This document shows positions 52,263-64,000 of a DNA stretch of 64,000 bases, piece after piece. The stretch is from assembly GCF_037975245.1 (NCBI RefSeq), contig NC_092569.1, forward strand, positions 25,588,168 to 25,652,167. Reading direction: 5' to 3'. The notes beneath the pieces are model-generated. The model was given only the letters and a program-made list of their open reading frames with translations. It was not told where the DNA came from and did no database searches. The translations under genes were made by a program, and so were the position numbers. The first letter of the stretch is position 1; each line of letters opens with the position of its first letter. The DNA comes from Apostichopus japonicus (taxonomy: Eukaryota; Echinodermata; Holothuroidea; Aspidochirotida; Stichopodidae).

Positions 52263-53747
52263 ACATGTGAGGAGCAAACACGAGGCAGCCTTATTAGACT
52301 ATGTATAGAATTGATGTAAGACGTGCTTATTTGGTAACAATTAATTCAGGTTTATTTGCCACGAATACATCCTTCTACACCAGGATATCTACTTGCTAAA
52401 TGGAACAATTTAAGGAATCCATTCACAACGGAATCATTCAAAATCATAAAAGACCATTACACAACTGGCCTATTCCCAGTGTAAACAAACTTCATTCAAA
52501 CCCAATCACACCATTCGCGAATGAAATTTCCTCCTGGGTATGTCTTCGTGTCACAATGTAAGTCAATAGGGTGTCACTATGTTAACAGATATATTGTTGG
52601 TGCCCACATTTGTGCGGCTGCTGTAACGGTCATTTACTGTAAAAACCACAAAACACGTTTTAATAGCAGGTTACATAATGTACACATATCTTTCGAAATA
52701 GCATAATAATATTCGATAAACTTCTTGGCGTTCTGCATACAAGTCAACTAGCTCGTCAAAAGTTGTTGCAGTTTTGTTGTTCTGTTGTTGCATTTTGAAC
52801 TGATTCATTCAATATGAAGTTATGCATGACTGATATGCAAAAAGAAATAAATGATTCGCTTTCAAATTGTTGATCATATATCTGGTCCACTACTACCCTT
52901 ACCCCTTCCGTGCCCCATCGCGTGTTCTCTGTTCAGTGTTGCGATTCACACAGTGAGATATAGTAGTATGGTTTTATCCATGTGTTACCCGGTGTTTTGC
53001 TGACTTCCTAAATTAAGTACTACCAAGTAAAGAAATTGCTAACCATTGACGAACATGTTGGAAATCTCTATAATGGAACAGCATCGTCCTAATCTGACGG
53101 TGGAAGGGAGGGGTGGTGGTGGTGGACAACTGGTTTGCTTATTGCGGCCTTCTGTGTCGTAATGGACGATCCTTGGATCCATTTTGTGTTTATCGTCATG
53201 GTAACCACCACCTTGATGTTCCCATGATGGTTTATTTAAAAATAGTCCTAGTGTCTTTCTCTTCATTCAGAATTTCAATAAAGTTTATGCTAACCTCAGG
53301 AATTGCCATAATGGGAAGAGAAGGGAAAGTGAAAAGGGAGAGTGCGGCCGGAGCGAAATGTGAAATTTATGTGAGTTCAAGGCAAGGATATCAAATCGCT
53401 TGTTCTGGTAACGAAGAAAGGAATTACGGTCATGGTTTTCTCATTTACCACAGAAGGTTAGAAGTACACCATGTTCCAAAAATGAAAAGCCATTAATTAA
53501 AACATGTAAAACTAAACCTACATGTATAACTGTTTTCTGTTGTCGGTTTAAGTGCATGGAGATTCTTACATGTGATGCATTTCACCGGTTTCATGGCAAA
53601 TTGATCACATTTTATCTTGATTTATTATCTATAAAAACTTAAATCAAGATAAAAATGAAATTGATAGTCATTACATTTCGTCTTCAAACGAAAAACAAAA
53701 TATCTGGGTGGTTTAATAGTGTAAAATTCCTCATGTTTGTTCGTCCT
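52263..53747. other. spacer with no recognised gene
   Basis: The 127-codon open frame 53113-53496 has no recognisable domain. A hairpin of 15-bp arms (TTTTATCTTGATTTA) lies at 53610-53654. Confidence 0.5.
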
Positions 53748-55018
53748 TCAAGGTCGAGGGCGAACTTTCATTTCTGCATATTTCAGGTTGTCAGAACTCT
53801 GATGAAGGTTTTTCCAACGAATGCTTGCAAGACTAACCGTTGTACCAAAGTAGAGACTTGTCAGGTTGGTATGAAGACAGTTACCGTACCACCAAGCTGC
53901 ATATCATTTCGAAGCACAGTTGTAACTAATTTTATCGTTGTCTCGGTCTCTCGTAGTGAAGGACAGATTTCTGTGATAAGCCATAGCGTCATAACCTAAC
54001 TAAAAGACAGAAACGAGACTTAAGCACAGAATTCTATTGAATACGTGTGGTTAATAGTCCGAACTTGTTGATAAGTTGTTATAGGATATGATATCATTAT
54101 TAATCTACCAGCTCAAGTTGAAACCGCAGAATTTAGTTAACTATAAGTTAACTTAAAATTAATACATATGGTACCTGAACCGCTTGTAATATTTAAGATA
54201 ATTTTGTTCAGGCTTAGGATTTGAAAAAAAAATCCTTATTTTTTTTTTTCATTTGGCTGTATTTTATTATTTATACGTATGTTATCATACCGTGTGACGT
54301 CATTTGCATGGCGAGGTTAAACAAAATTGCATGGAACAAATAGTGAATTACAAAGATTGCCTGCTTTGATTGTGTCTCTTGATATGCATATTTGGATTAA
54401 GGTATACATATCTGGCAGTAATATGTTTTCAATTATTATTAAAAACAAGCTTTGTGAACACAAGTTATGTATTTTTGCCATTATTATATATTTTGAGCCT
54501 AATGGTATCGTTTGCTTGATCGAACCGATTCATCAAATGTATTGATAGTTTTGTCAAATAATTATCTTAAGGTTTAGTAGATTATCTCTCCGTTACGTTT
54601 GTGTTCTTTATATCCACACATATAGCATAGAAGGGAACGCACTTTATCAGCATTCTTGCTCGTGAAATTGCAATGAGTTTAAAGAATAATGTAGGCACAA
54701 TTTTGGTCTTGATATCCTATATTCCAAAAAAGAAGGGGGGAGGAAATAGTACTGGTACTGTTTCTGTGGCTAATCTGGTATTCAATATAGCCTATTGTCT
54801 AAAAAGTACATTTGTATATCATTACAAACATGTCATATTGAGACCATCAAATCTTTTGTTTACCTATCGTCATTTGCCATTGTTTTCCATTGAGTTTTTG
54901 CTAAATTTGAGGATTTGAATTTATGTTCTGTGTATAAGACTACAACCTCTAGTCACTTCTAGTGATCAAACTCAGGGTTTTCTAACGGCGTAGAGCATCT
55001 TAAAGTTAATGTTGTGCC

Positions 55019-55327
55019 CAGGGATGTGCTCACACTGGGCGGCACCGGGCGGCGCCTCCCAACAGTTCTGCATGCCGCCCAGCACAAACAGTATTTTAAA
55101 CATTTCGCCCGGCACTTTTTTGATGATAATTACACAAATTTCACCATAACCAAAATTTGGGAGAATACATGGCACAGAATAGGAAAAATAGCACCACCTA
55201 AGCATACTTCATGTGCAAAATTTGTCCAGTGGGGAAGGGTACCCCACCCATGAGATCCCTCTCCCAGGGTGTGGATCACACTACCGAATAATCTGCCCGG
55301 CACTCAATATTCCTGAGCACATCCCTG
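55019..55327. mobile_element. 309-bp MITE, hAT-like
   Basis: Perfect 14-bp inverted termini CAGGGATGTGCTCA and TGAGCACATCCCTG. Flanks GTTGTGCC and GTTTGCC fit an 8-bp duplication with one base lost. Homologous introns (for example 5335-5350) lack the insert. Confidence 0.8.
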
Positions 55328-56270
55328 TTTGCCTAAAGACATCCTTCAATGCGTGTTGCTGGAAGTTTAGTATTTTTTTAAATGTAGACTTCAATGCTTT
55401 AATATGTCGAGCGTTATTCTTCTAGAATAATCGCCAAGTGGGAAAAACTTTAATGTTTAAAATACTAGCAAAGTTTCATAACGATTGCTCCAGCGTGGTA
55501 GTTACAAGCAAGCAAAGATGTCTGTTAATATGTCTATAGTGATATCATTGAAAGACCGTAACAATTATCCAAGGCTACCAAACTCAAAATGTTTAACTAT
55601 AAAAACCCCAATACTTGTATTATTCTTACTTGCTGTGCTCTCCGACAAATAGTCACCAAGATCTGTCAATCTGTAGTTACTGCTTTCATCACTAATCCTG
55701 AAGAGGTTGTATTTGGCGTAATATGGTTTTCCGTTGACATTATTCATGTCGATTCGTAGCTCCCAAATTTGTTTGGTTTGTCAAATAAGCAATGTTGTCA
55801 CTACCAAGCCAAAACTCTCGGCTAAGAAAGCCGAAGCCTTTCTTAAAATCATTCCAGTCATGGTAAAAATGTACAGCGCCATCTACCTGACGTAGGAATA
55901 CCTTTTGAAGATTTTATAAAAAAAAAAAATCTTTTTGGGATAACTTTAACTCATTCGATGCATATTTCTTATTTTTATTTTGATATTAATTAGATAGCTT
56001 TATTTAAAATTGTAGTAATGAAGATGCACATAACCTACGTAGTGTCAATCTTATGACTTGTTAATATCCTATTCGTAAATAAAGCCAATACCATTTTCTG
56101 TTTTTATTTCTTTCTTTTTATTTAATTATTGCAAAACACCTTAAAAGGTTTAGGAGCATCGTCAGGTTCATGAAAATCATGAAATCATAAAAATATCAGA
56201 TTCAGTTTGATCATCACATTGTTCATAGACTTCCTTGCAATATCTCGGATATTGACGCTCTTGATAGTAG

Positions 56271-56652
56271 GATGAGGACGTTGTGGTCAAGTGGTTAAGG
56301 CAGTGGACTTGTGATCTAAGGATTACTGGTTCGAACCCTGGCCAGATCATTGCGTTGTGTCCTTGGGCAAGGCACTTTATCTCTATGGCTTCTCTTCACC
56401 CAGGTGTATAAATGGGGACTTGCGAGATAACTTGTAAATATAGTTGCGTGCGCCGATTTGTTGCTGCACCCTATGGGAAGTCCCCCAGGGGAAACGTGGC
56501 TGTGGTGCACTGTGGTGCCCCAGGAGAGATTGTTTGAATTGTGCACACTTTGGTGTGTAGGTGTGGCAAATTACCAATGACCAGGGTTAAGTACAGCGCG
56601 GCGAGACTTTATCGTAAGTTGTGCTATATAAGAACTGTTTATTATTATTATT
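56271..56652 (+). mobile_element. tRNA-derived SINE inserted in pseudo-exon 3
   Basis: About 380 bp with a tRNA-like head: A box TGGTCAAGTGG at 56284-56294 and B box GGTTCGAACCC at 56328-56338. The central CTTGGGCAAGGCACTTTATC motif is common in deuterostome SINEs, and the 3' end reads CTATATAAGAACTGTTT followed by an ATT repeat tail. It interrupts the YYQEPEY codons of pseudogene F exon 3. Confidence 0.88.
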
Positions 56653-56674
56653 AGTAAGAGAAAGTAAGACGAAC

Positions 56675-57199
56675 CTGTAGAATAATTACAAACAGGAGTA
56701 AAGCTTTTGTATTCCTGTACATGCAAAAAGTGAAAGACCAAGTTTGGCTTAAACAGAATTATTGGTTATTATTTTGTTTTTCAATCCTGTTTTGGAGTAG
56801 CTTGGAGGTTATTAGATCATTTTAACAGCAATTTTTTTTATTCAAAATGAGATTGCAGTTGAGTAAATATAGAACACCCTCATTTTTCACCAAAAGTCCA
56901 AAATAAGGAAATTTGTTGACATAAATCTCCAGCTTGGTATATTAGCTTAAGGCAAGGGCAGCGGTTTAATTCCGCTTCCATTAACATGATCAATGTGACT
57001 TCTATATAGAGTATATATTGTACCTAGACGTGATCCACATAGGTTAATACGTTTTAACAATTAATGTTCGATGGAATCGGCAAGCAAATAAATGTTTCTC
57101 GATGATATACTGAAGGACTGAGGATGGAAACTATGATTTATTAATGTGTCGCACTCAAGCCAAATCGAATTTTTAAGACCAGTTCAATATTTGAGCACT
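56675..57199. other. spacer with no recognised feature
   Basis: No open frame or repeat match of note. Confidence 0.5.
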
Positions 57200-58035
57200 G
57201 TCCATTATAACGTAGGTGTAGTGTCGTGTGCATGTCAAAGCGAAAACAATGGAAAATCACCAAGTTAAATCTTGACATTTGACGAATCTTTGATAACGTG
57301 GTATTTTGGTATGTGCACAATCGACATAAATGCTGTTTTCGGTGATCTTTGACCTTATGACTTTATATGTCACGAAGAGTTTATGGCGTATGCCCCAGCA
57401 TATACCCACCGGGTTGTAAGTCATTCGACCTTACGGTTTAGGAGGAGTTTGCGACAGACTATTTTGTTAATATTGTGTTAGACCTTTGACCTCCTTTGAT
57501 CAACTGACTTTTGTCGGTTTGCATTGATACGCATTCTCTTAAACTTGTGTTAGACGGTTTCATTTGGGTATGTGAGAAAAGTCAAAATGCTGTTCTTTTT
57601 AATTTGACCTTTGCCCTCTGACATGCAACCCTACAGAGTCACACAAACCCTATATTTAAATCTCAGGATCATACCCATAAAGCTTGATGTTCATCGGCGT
57701 TACAGTTTAGGAGAAGTTTGCGACAGATTTGGCAATTTTTCACATTTTAACTTGATATGATCATGTGACCGTTGGTCGCTTACATTGATTTATGGCTGAT
57801 ATCCCACATAGGATTGAAGGTTTAGGCCATTTTGTCAATTATATATGCGGGGATGGCCAATTGTTGCTTTGCTTATTTGATATTTGAATCTAGCCGTTGA
57901 CCCAATGAAGTTATAAGTCAGGAAGAGACTATTCAGGCCAGATTTGTAGCAAAATTGACATACAATTTTTGGCTTATACAGTCATTCAGAAACTAAGGCA
58001 AACTTGACCGAAAATAACACACACACACACATATA
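57200..58035. repeat. interspersed repeat with tandem TGACCT-type units and (CA)n tail
   Basis: The stretch TTAGGAGGAGTTTGCGACAG (near 57430) recurs about 285 bp later as TTAGGAGAAGTTTGCGACAG (near 57708), each after a GTTACGG/GTTACAG motif and followed by TTTGACC-rich sequence. Ends in ACACACACAC at 58018-58032. Related fragments are at 20520-20735 and 41590-41670. Confidence 0.5.
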
Positions 58036-58230
58036 AGTGATTCACATTTTGCCCTATTTGAATTAAGATGACCATCATAATATGACATCAATTACATAAT
58101 TTAAGATTTCTTTAGTTCAATATCACAACAATCACCTGATATATTTATAAACTCTCTTATTAAAAAGTGGTATTATATATCATATATTTCTGCATGACTA
58201 TAGACTGTGATCATCTCCTGGATTAGTCCT

Positions 58231-58340
58231 TCAAGTTTGAGGGCGTACTTTCATTTTGGCATATTTGAGGTTGTAATAACTCTCAGAAAGCTCGTGACCA
58301 CTTAATGCTTTGATGATGACCCGTTCTTTGTCCAAAGTAG
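58231..58340 (-). pseudogene. FReD exon 5 stub G
   Basis: Matches the last 110 bp of exon 5 (YFG to the stop), with ESYYNLKYAKMKVRP readable but a frameshift before it. Upstream exon sequence is missing beyond 58340. Confidence 0.8.
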
Positions 58341-59586
58341 ATTTATTTCAATTAGACTATTTTCAATATGTACTTAACCCAAATGATACTTGACCCATAG
58401 GATATATCATTTGCAGATCGTTCGTTAAGTGACCTCAAATATATAATTGAAGATAGAAGATTGGCAGGTTTTGTTTGAGTCCTCTAATATGTAATTCAAA
58501 AGGAACTGTAAATCACAATGTACAATTTCTATAATAAGTGGAAATATAACAAGCGATCAAAAGTTGTCAAGACAATAGCGTGTTAGCATCCTGCTACTGT
58601 GCCTTGTGTTGTGTTGTTTTAATTATTGTTAATTGTGTCTCATAACTACTGATAACAATATTAAACATCTTGTAACGAAAGTTGTATTTGTTATTGAAGT
58701 TATTTCTTTAGGTTCATTGTTGTTTCTGGAATGAGCGGGTGATTGGCTTCAGTAATGTCTATAATGGCCTTTAAATCAGACCCTGTCCTTTTTACGATGC
58801 GCGCCTAGCTTTGTTTTCCATGTTCTTAAATAAGCCAAAACTAAACTCCGCAATTAGCATAGACCCATGCGTGAGGCTATTCAGCCAATCACTAGACAGC
58901 TGATATCATCACCCGATATTTCCGGTGTATTCTGTTAACGTTGGAAAATTCCATGTGATAGTAGCATACATGCCTGTATTGATTTGAACTCACGTGCGAG
59001 AAGAGAAGAAGGCAACCAGCGCATAGAAAAGATATCAGAATGTAACTGTTGTAATAATTTAAAGGTCAAGGGACATCTAGAGTTGACTTTCAATAATGTA
59101 AAACTTAACAATTCTAATATAAAGAAAAACCCAACTCCGCGTCCATTTTCAATCTCCAATACAATACGATACAAATTGGTAACAAGTACTATTACGTAAT
59201 TGTTTACATGACGTCACGGGGGAAGCGCAGAAGAGGGCAAACATGTAACTTTTCTGCGCAGTGTATTGAGTATGGAGAAATCTGTAACTAGCGAAAATAA
59301 TACCTTCCTTAACAGTCTGTTACAAGAAAATTAAGATTGAGATTAAGGTAAAACAATCACAGATTGGAACATAAGACATATAACAAAACATTGATAGACT
59401 TTTTGTTTAAAGTTCATTGCATTTCCCTCCTATCAAGCAACAAAAACTCCGCAAAAATCGGCTAAATTGCTCCGGTTAGGAAAAATAGAAAACAAATGAC
59501 GTCATTTGTTTACCAAGTCGAAACTGTATGGTATCGTCGCGGGGAACTGCTTTCTGCTACCACATACAGTTGGTATCCACGGACTA
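58341..59586. other. spacer with no recognised feature
   Basis: Only short open frames; the overlapping 71- and 79-codon frames near 58935-59199 carry no recognisable motif. Confidence 0.5.
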
Positions 59587-60630
59587 GGGGCGGACTGGGT
59601 CTTAAAACCGGCCCGGGCATTTTTCACCTAGACCGGCCCATTATTCATTGGGGGAGGGGTCCCCCTCCCCATTGAGATTTGTTTAAGTTAAGTAATGCCT
59701 AGATGCAAAATGGTGTTATATATCTCAATTTTGTAGGTTACAATAATACTTTAAAAAAGACCATAAAATAATATATCACAGACATCAACATGAACGCCTC
59801 AAGATGTTCTTGTGTCATTGTACTTCTTCAAACGGTTTTTGAGTCTCTTCAAGGCAGAGAACGTTCACATGCAACTTGCGTTACCAGCAGCTTGTAAGCA
59901 AGGCCAATGCTCTTGTAAGCATCGGTGAAAAGGTTAAACTTGAGGACCCCCTTGAAGCAGCAGAGTTCGAGGACAGTCTTTACATGACTGATTCCCACAG
60001 TTAAAATATATATTTCTACACAGGCCGTCTGTACTCTATTAACTACTGTGAAAATGGGCTGTAAATTTTACCAGGCTTACCCAGCCAACCGGCCCATCAA
60101 GCCACCGGCCCACCGGGCATTGCCCAAATGCCCGTGTGGCCAGTTCGCCACTGTGTTCCTCTAATACTGATAGCTCAGTAACACTGCACTGAGATAGTCT
60201 AGCTGCCTAAGACCAAGATTTATTTCCGAATTATTTCTATCATGGGGAAAGTTAGGTAACAATATCCCATATAGGCCTAACTAGTCACACAACTAGCCTA
60301 TATAGTACGCTAGGCCTAACGTTACTATTGTGTTCCGTCAAGACGAGCAATTTCGAAATCGCTGTCCGATCCGGGGATTTTTGTTTAAGTTTCCTCAGTT
60401 TAATCAAGAGTTGTTTCTGGAAATTATTTGTGGGTCTTTTTTAAAGGATTATTGTAACCTACAAAATAGAGAAATATAGCACCATTTTGCATCTAGGCAT
60501 TCCTTGACACCCCCTCCCCTTAGACCCCCTCTCCCAGGACGGCGATCACTATAGTAAGTAACATATCAATGAATAATGGGCCGGTCTAGGTGAAAAATGC
60601 CCGGGCCGGTTTTAAGACCCAGTCCGCCCC
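59587..60630. mobile_element. fold-back DNA transposon, about 1.04 kb
   Basis: Outer arms 59587-59650 and 60567-60630 are perfect inverted repeats over 64 bp, starting GGGGCGGACTGGGTCTTAAA. A second, imperfect paired block (about 59690-59765 with 60430-60515) extends the arms to about 200 bp. A hAT-type terminus (CAGTGGCGAACTGGCC, read on the minus strand) lies inside at about 60140-60156. No 8-bp target duplication was found. Confidence 0.8.
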
Positions 60631-61267
60631 TGGGCCTAGCGAACTATATAGGTTAGTTGTGTGACTAGTTTTTATAAAACGTTCTGGGATTCAATCGGTG
60701 AATTAGTTTTAGAGTCTCTTATTCATGGCTTTGATAATGGTAGTTTTTTTTTCCACTGATCAATCGAGGGGTATTATCACTCACATCCTGAAACCTACGA
60801 AAGACCCCATGTCCCTGCAGAATTATCGCCCTATTACTTTATTGAACACTGACTATAAGATCGGTGCTAAAGCTAATGCCACCAGGCTGAAAGCTGTAAT
60901 TCAATCTCTTATTGGCCCTCATCAAACTGGTTTTTTAAATTAAATTTCGAAAAAGCTTTCGATAAGCTTGAGTGGGATTTTATCAATAAGACACTATCCT
61001 TTTTCAATTTTGGTATACCAGTTTTAATAAGTGGGTGAATGTTTTTTACAAAAATACTACTGCTTGTGTATGTAACAACGGTTTTTCCACTGGCTTTTTT
61101 CGCTTGAGAGAGGAGTAAGGCAGAGATGCCCGCTAAGTCCTTATTCATTTATTCTTGCAGCGAAAGTCTTGCAGCGAAAGTTTGTGCATTAAAAATTCAA
61201 AATAACCACTATATAAGAGGGATCAAAATTAATAATAAGGAAGTCAGGATCATGCAATACGCAGATG

Positions 61268-62515
<1,248 letters not shown>

Positions 62516-63711
62516 CGCAGATGACACAACTCTTTTTCTCGATACTAGAAGAAGCTCTTTAAAGGAGGCATTGAACATTCTTAATCAACTGAGACTAGCT
62601 TCCGGATTGACAATTAACTTAAACAAATCGAATCTTTTCCCGCTAGGTCCGCTTGCCTCCCATTGTCAGACCTTTATTCAGGAGTTTAACATCAGATTCA
62701 TTCTTGGGCCCGTAAAGTTATTAGGCATTTTCTTTACTGGCAATGGAAAGGATCTCTTCCGTTTTAATTATGTTCCTAAGCTTTCTCGTCTTAAAAAGTG
62801 TTTAAGTGTTTGGAAATGTAAGGATTTGACCCCGATCGGTCGTAAGTTTTTTGTCAAAACATTTGCTTTGTCGCAGCTTGTTTTTCTCTTTCAGGTCCTT
62901 CCAAACCCACCTTCCCACTTTACTAAGGAGATAGAAAGTATCATTTTTGATTTTATATGGGCGGGAAATCCTGATAAAGTGAAACGCTCAGTCATTATTA
63001 ATTCTGTCGGTGAGGGAGGGCTAAAGGTAACTCATATTTATAGTTTTATAAACAGTCTTAAATGCACCTGGATTAAGCGGTACAACAGCGACCTATATGG
63101 GTTGTGGAAAGTTTTTTTCGACATTTACTTAAGATCTTACGGAAAAGAACTCATTTTCTACTCTAATTGCTCACAGAATGACATCATTAATATTTCAAAT
63201 CCTTTCATTTACCAAATCGCTAGTGCGTGGTGTGAAATTTCATTTATGAACCCGAATAGCAACTTTAACTTAAAATCAAATTATCTGCAACAATTCCCAC
63301 ATACGTATTAACAATGATATTATTTTGTATAAGAATTTACTCTTGAAAAATGTATATTATGTTGGGGATTTGTTTGGTAATGACGGGAGACCTCTCCCGT
63401 TAGATTGTTTCAAGCGCAAATTCCATATTATGCGTGTTCCTTTCACCCTATATTAGGGTTTAATTGATAGTATCCCGAAAAGTTGGAGAGGCGCTGCTTG
63501 CGTTAGAAATAATATTGATAATGACAACATAATTCTATTCAATGAAGTTCTAAAAGCCTCATCAGTCTCCCAACTAGTTTATAAGCGCCATTTGCGTCGT
63601 CTATCAGACATACCAACCGCCATTGAAAAGTGGAATTCGACCTTCACACCAACTTAACCTACACAGACTGGCATCGCTTCTTTCATATGCCGTATTACAA
63701 TGTCTCTGAAG

Positions 63712-64000
63712 CAAGGGCGGCGGAAGCACTTTCAATCTGGGGGGGCACCAACGTCGAAGGGCACTATGCAGAAATTCGATTGGACTGATGCAACCTGATA
63801 TTTAGTACCCTTTATAACTCTTATTGTATTATCTTATTTGCGTACTCCATCAACGCCCCCCCCCCCTCAAGGAAACAATGCATACTAGCACTGCAGTATC
63901 TAATGTGCAAATTGGGAAAGAAGGAAAAAGACAAAATGAGGTGAAATCATTATAAAGTCCAAGTCCCTGCACACGCGATCGATACATGCATGAAAGCAAA
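63712..64000. mobile_element. left end of another hAT-like element, runs off the window
   Basis: CAAGGGCGGCGGAAGCACTT, followed by a G run and GGGCACT, is typical of hAT-type termini. LINE coding similarity stops exactly here. The other terminus is outside the window. Confidence 0.4.

Larger units (their letters stand above)
53748..56674 (-). pseudogene. FReD pseudogene F: decayed exons 3-5
   Basis: Exon 5 at 53748-53995 is full length, but TGG of the KWYAAWW segment has become TGA (53904-53906). Exon 4 at 55630-55901 has a 1-bp insertion in the TNQGNYELR region and a weak AAG acceptor. Exon 3 (about 56126-56270 and 56653-56674) has lost its GGGWT end and is split by a SINE. No exon 1 or 2 was found to the right. 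It is homologous to the intact genes throughout and clearly non-functional. Intron 4 also carries a small DNA transposon (55019-55327). Confidence 0.9.

Noticed and set aside
53113-53496. 127-codon plus-strand frame
   Set aside because: No domain, no homologous frame in the other spacers, no splice context.
56275-56345. Possible tRNA gene
   Set aside because: A and B boxes are present but the sequence continues into a SINE body with an ATT tail; the fold is not an intact tRNA.

Overview
The window is animal nuclear DNA, AT-rich, with introns and dense repeats. It holds a tandem array of fibrinogen-related (FReD) genes on the minus strand. Their domain order, length (273-274 aa) and sequence closely resemble the secreted fibrinogen-like protein A known from stichopodid sea cucumbers, so a holothurian such as Apostichopus is the most likely source. 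That host assignment is inference; no search was run.

The array runs right to left. Three genes look complete, each with five exons whose splice sites and phases all agree: gene C (9736-17317), gene D (24099-31987) and gene E (39612-46357). Exon 1 encodes a signal peptide, exon 2 a short linker with an RRRR processing site, and exons 3-5 the fibrinogen C-terminal globe with conserved Cys pairs and a DxDND calcium loop. The repeat unit is about 14-15 kb. Broken copies flank it. Copy A (1256-3946) keeps open exons 3-5 only. Copy B (5764-6034) is a lone exon 4. A 118-bp exon 4 relic lies at 7172-7289. Pseudogene F (53748-56674) has a premature stop, a frameshift and a SINE in exon 3. G (58231-58340) is an exon 5 stub. 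Exon 4 is almost invariant between copies, while the calcium-loop/ligand-cleft part of exon 5 varies strongly, as expected for diversifying immune lectins.

The spacers share homologous blocks: a GTACTCGAG-rich MITE, a Mutator-like transposase relic, a 41-bp minisatellite and conserved gene 3' flanks. Later insertions differ between units. The most notable is a type I hammerhead ribozyme (23557-23598) directly after a tRNA-like pol III A/B-box head (23497-23556), next to the minisatellite. The D-E spacer carries a decayed CR1-like LINE (about 34122-36607), and the paralogous spacer at 48.8 kb preserves the empty site. The E-F spacer carries a 997-bp hAT-type element with a perfect 8-bp target duplication.

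The right end (59.5-64 kb) is nested transposons: a fold-back element with 64-bp perfect inverted termini, a Tx1/L1-like LINE, and a 1.25-kb hAT-type element inserted exactly in the LINE's catalytic YADD codons. No rRNA gene, functional tRNA gene or CRISPR array was seen.
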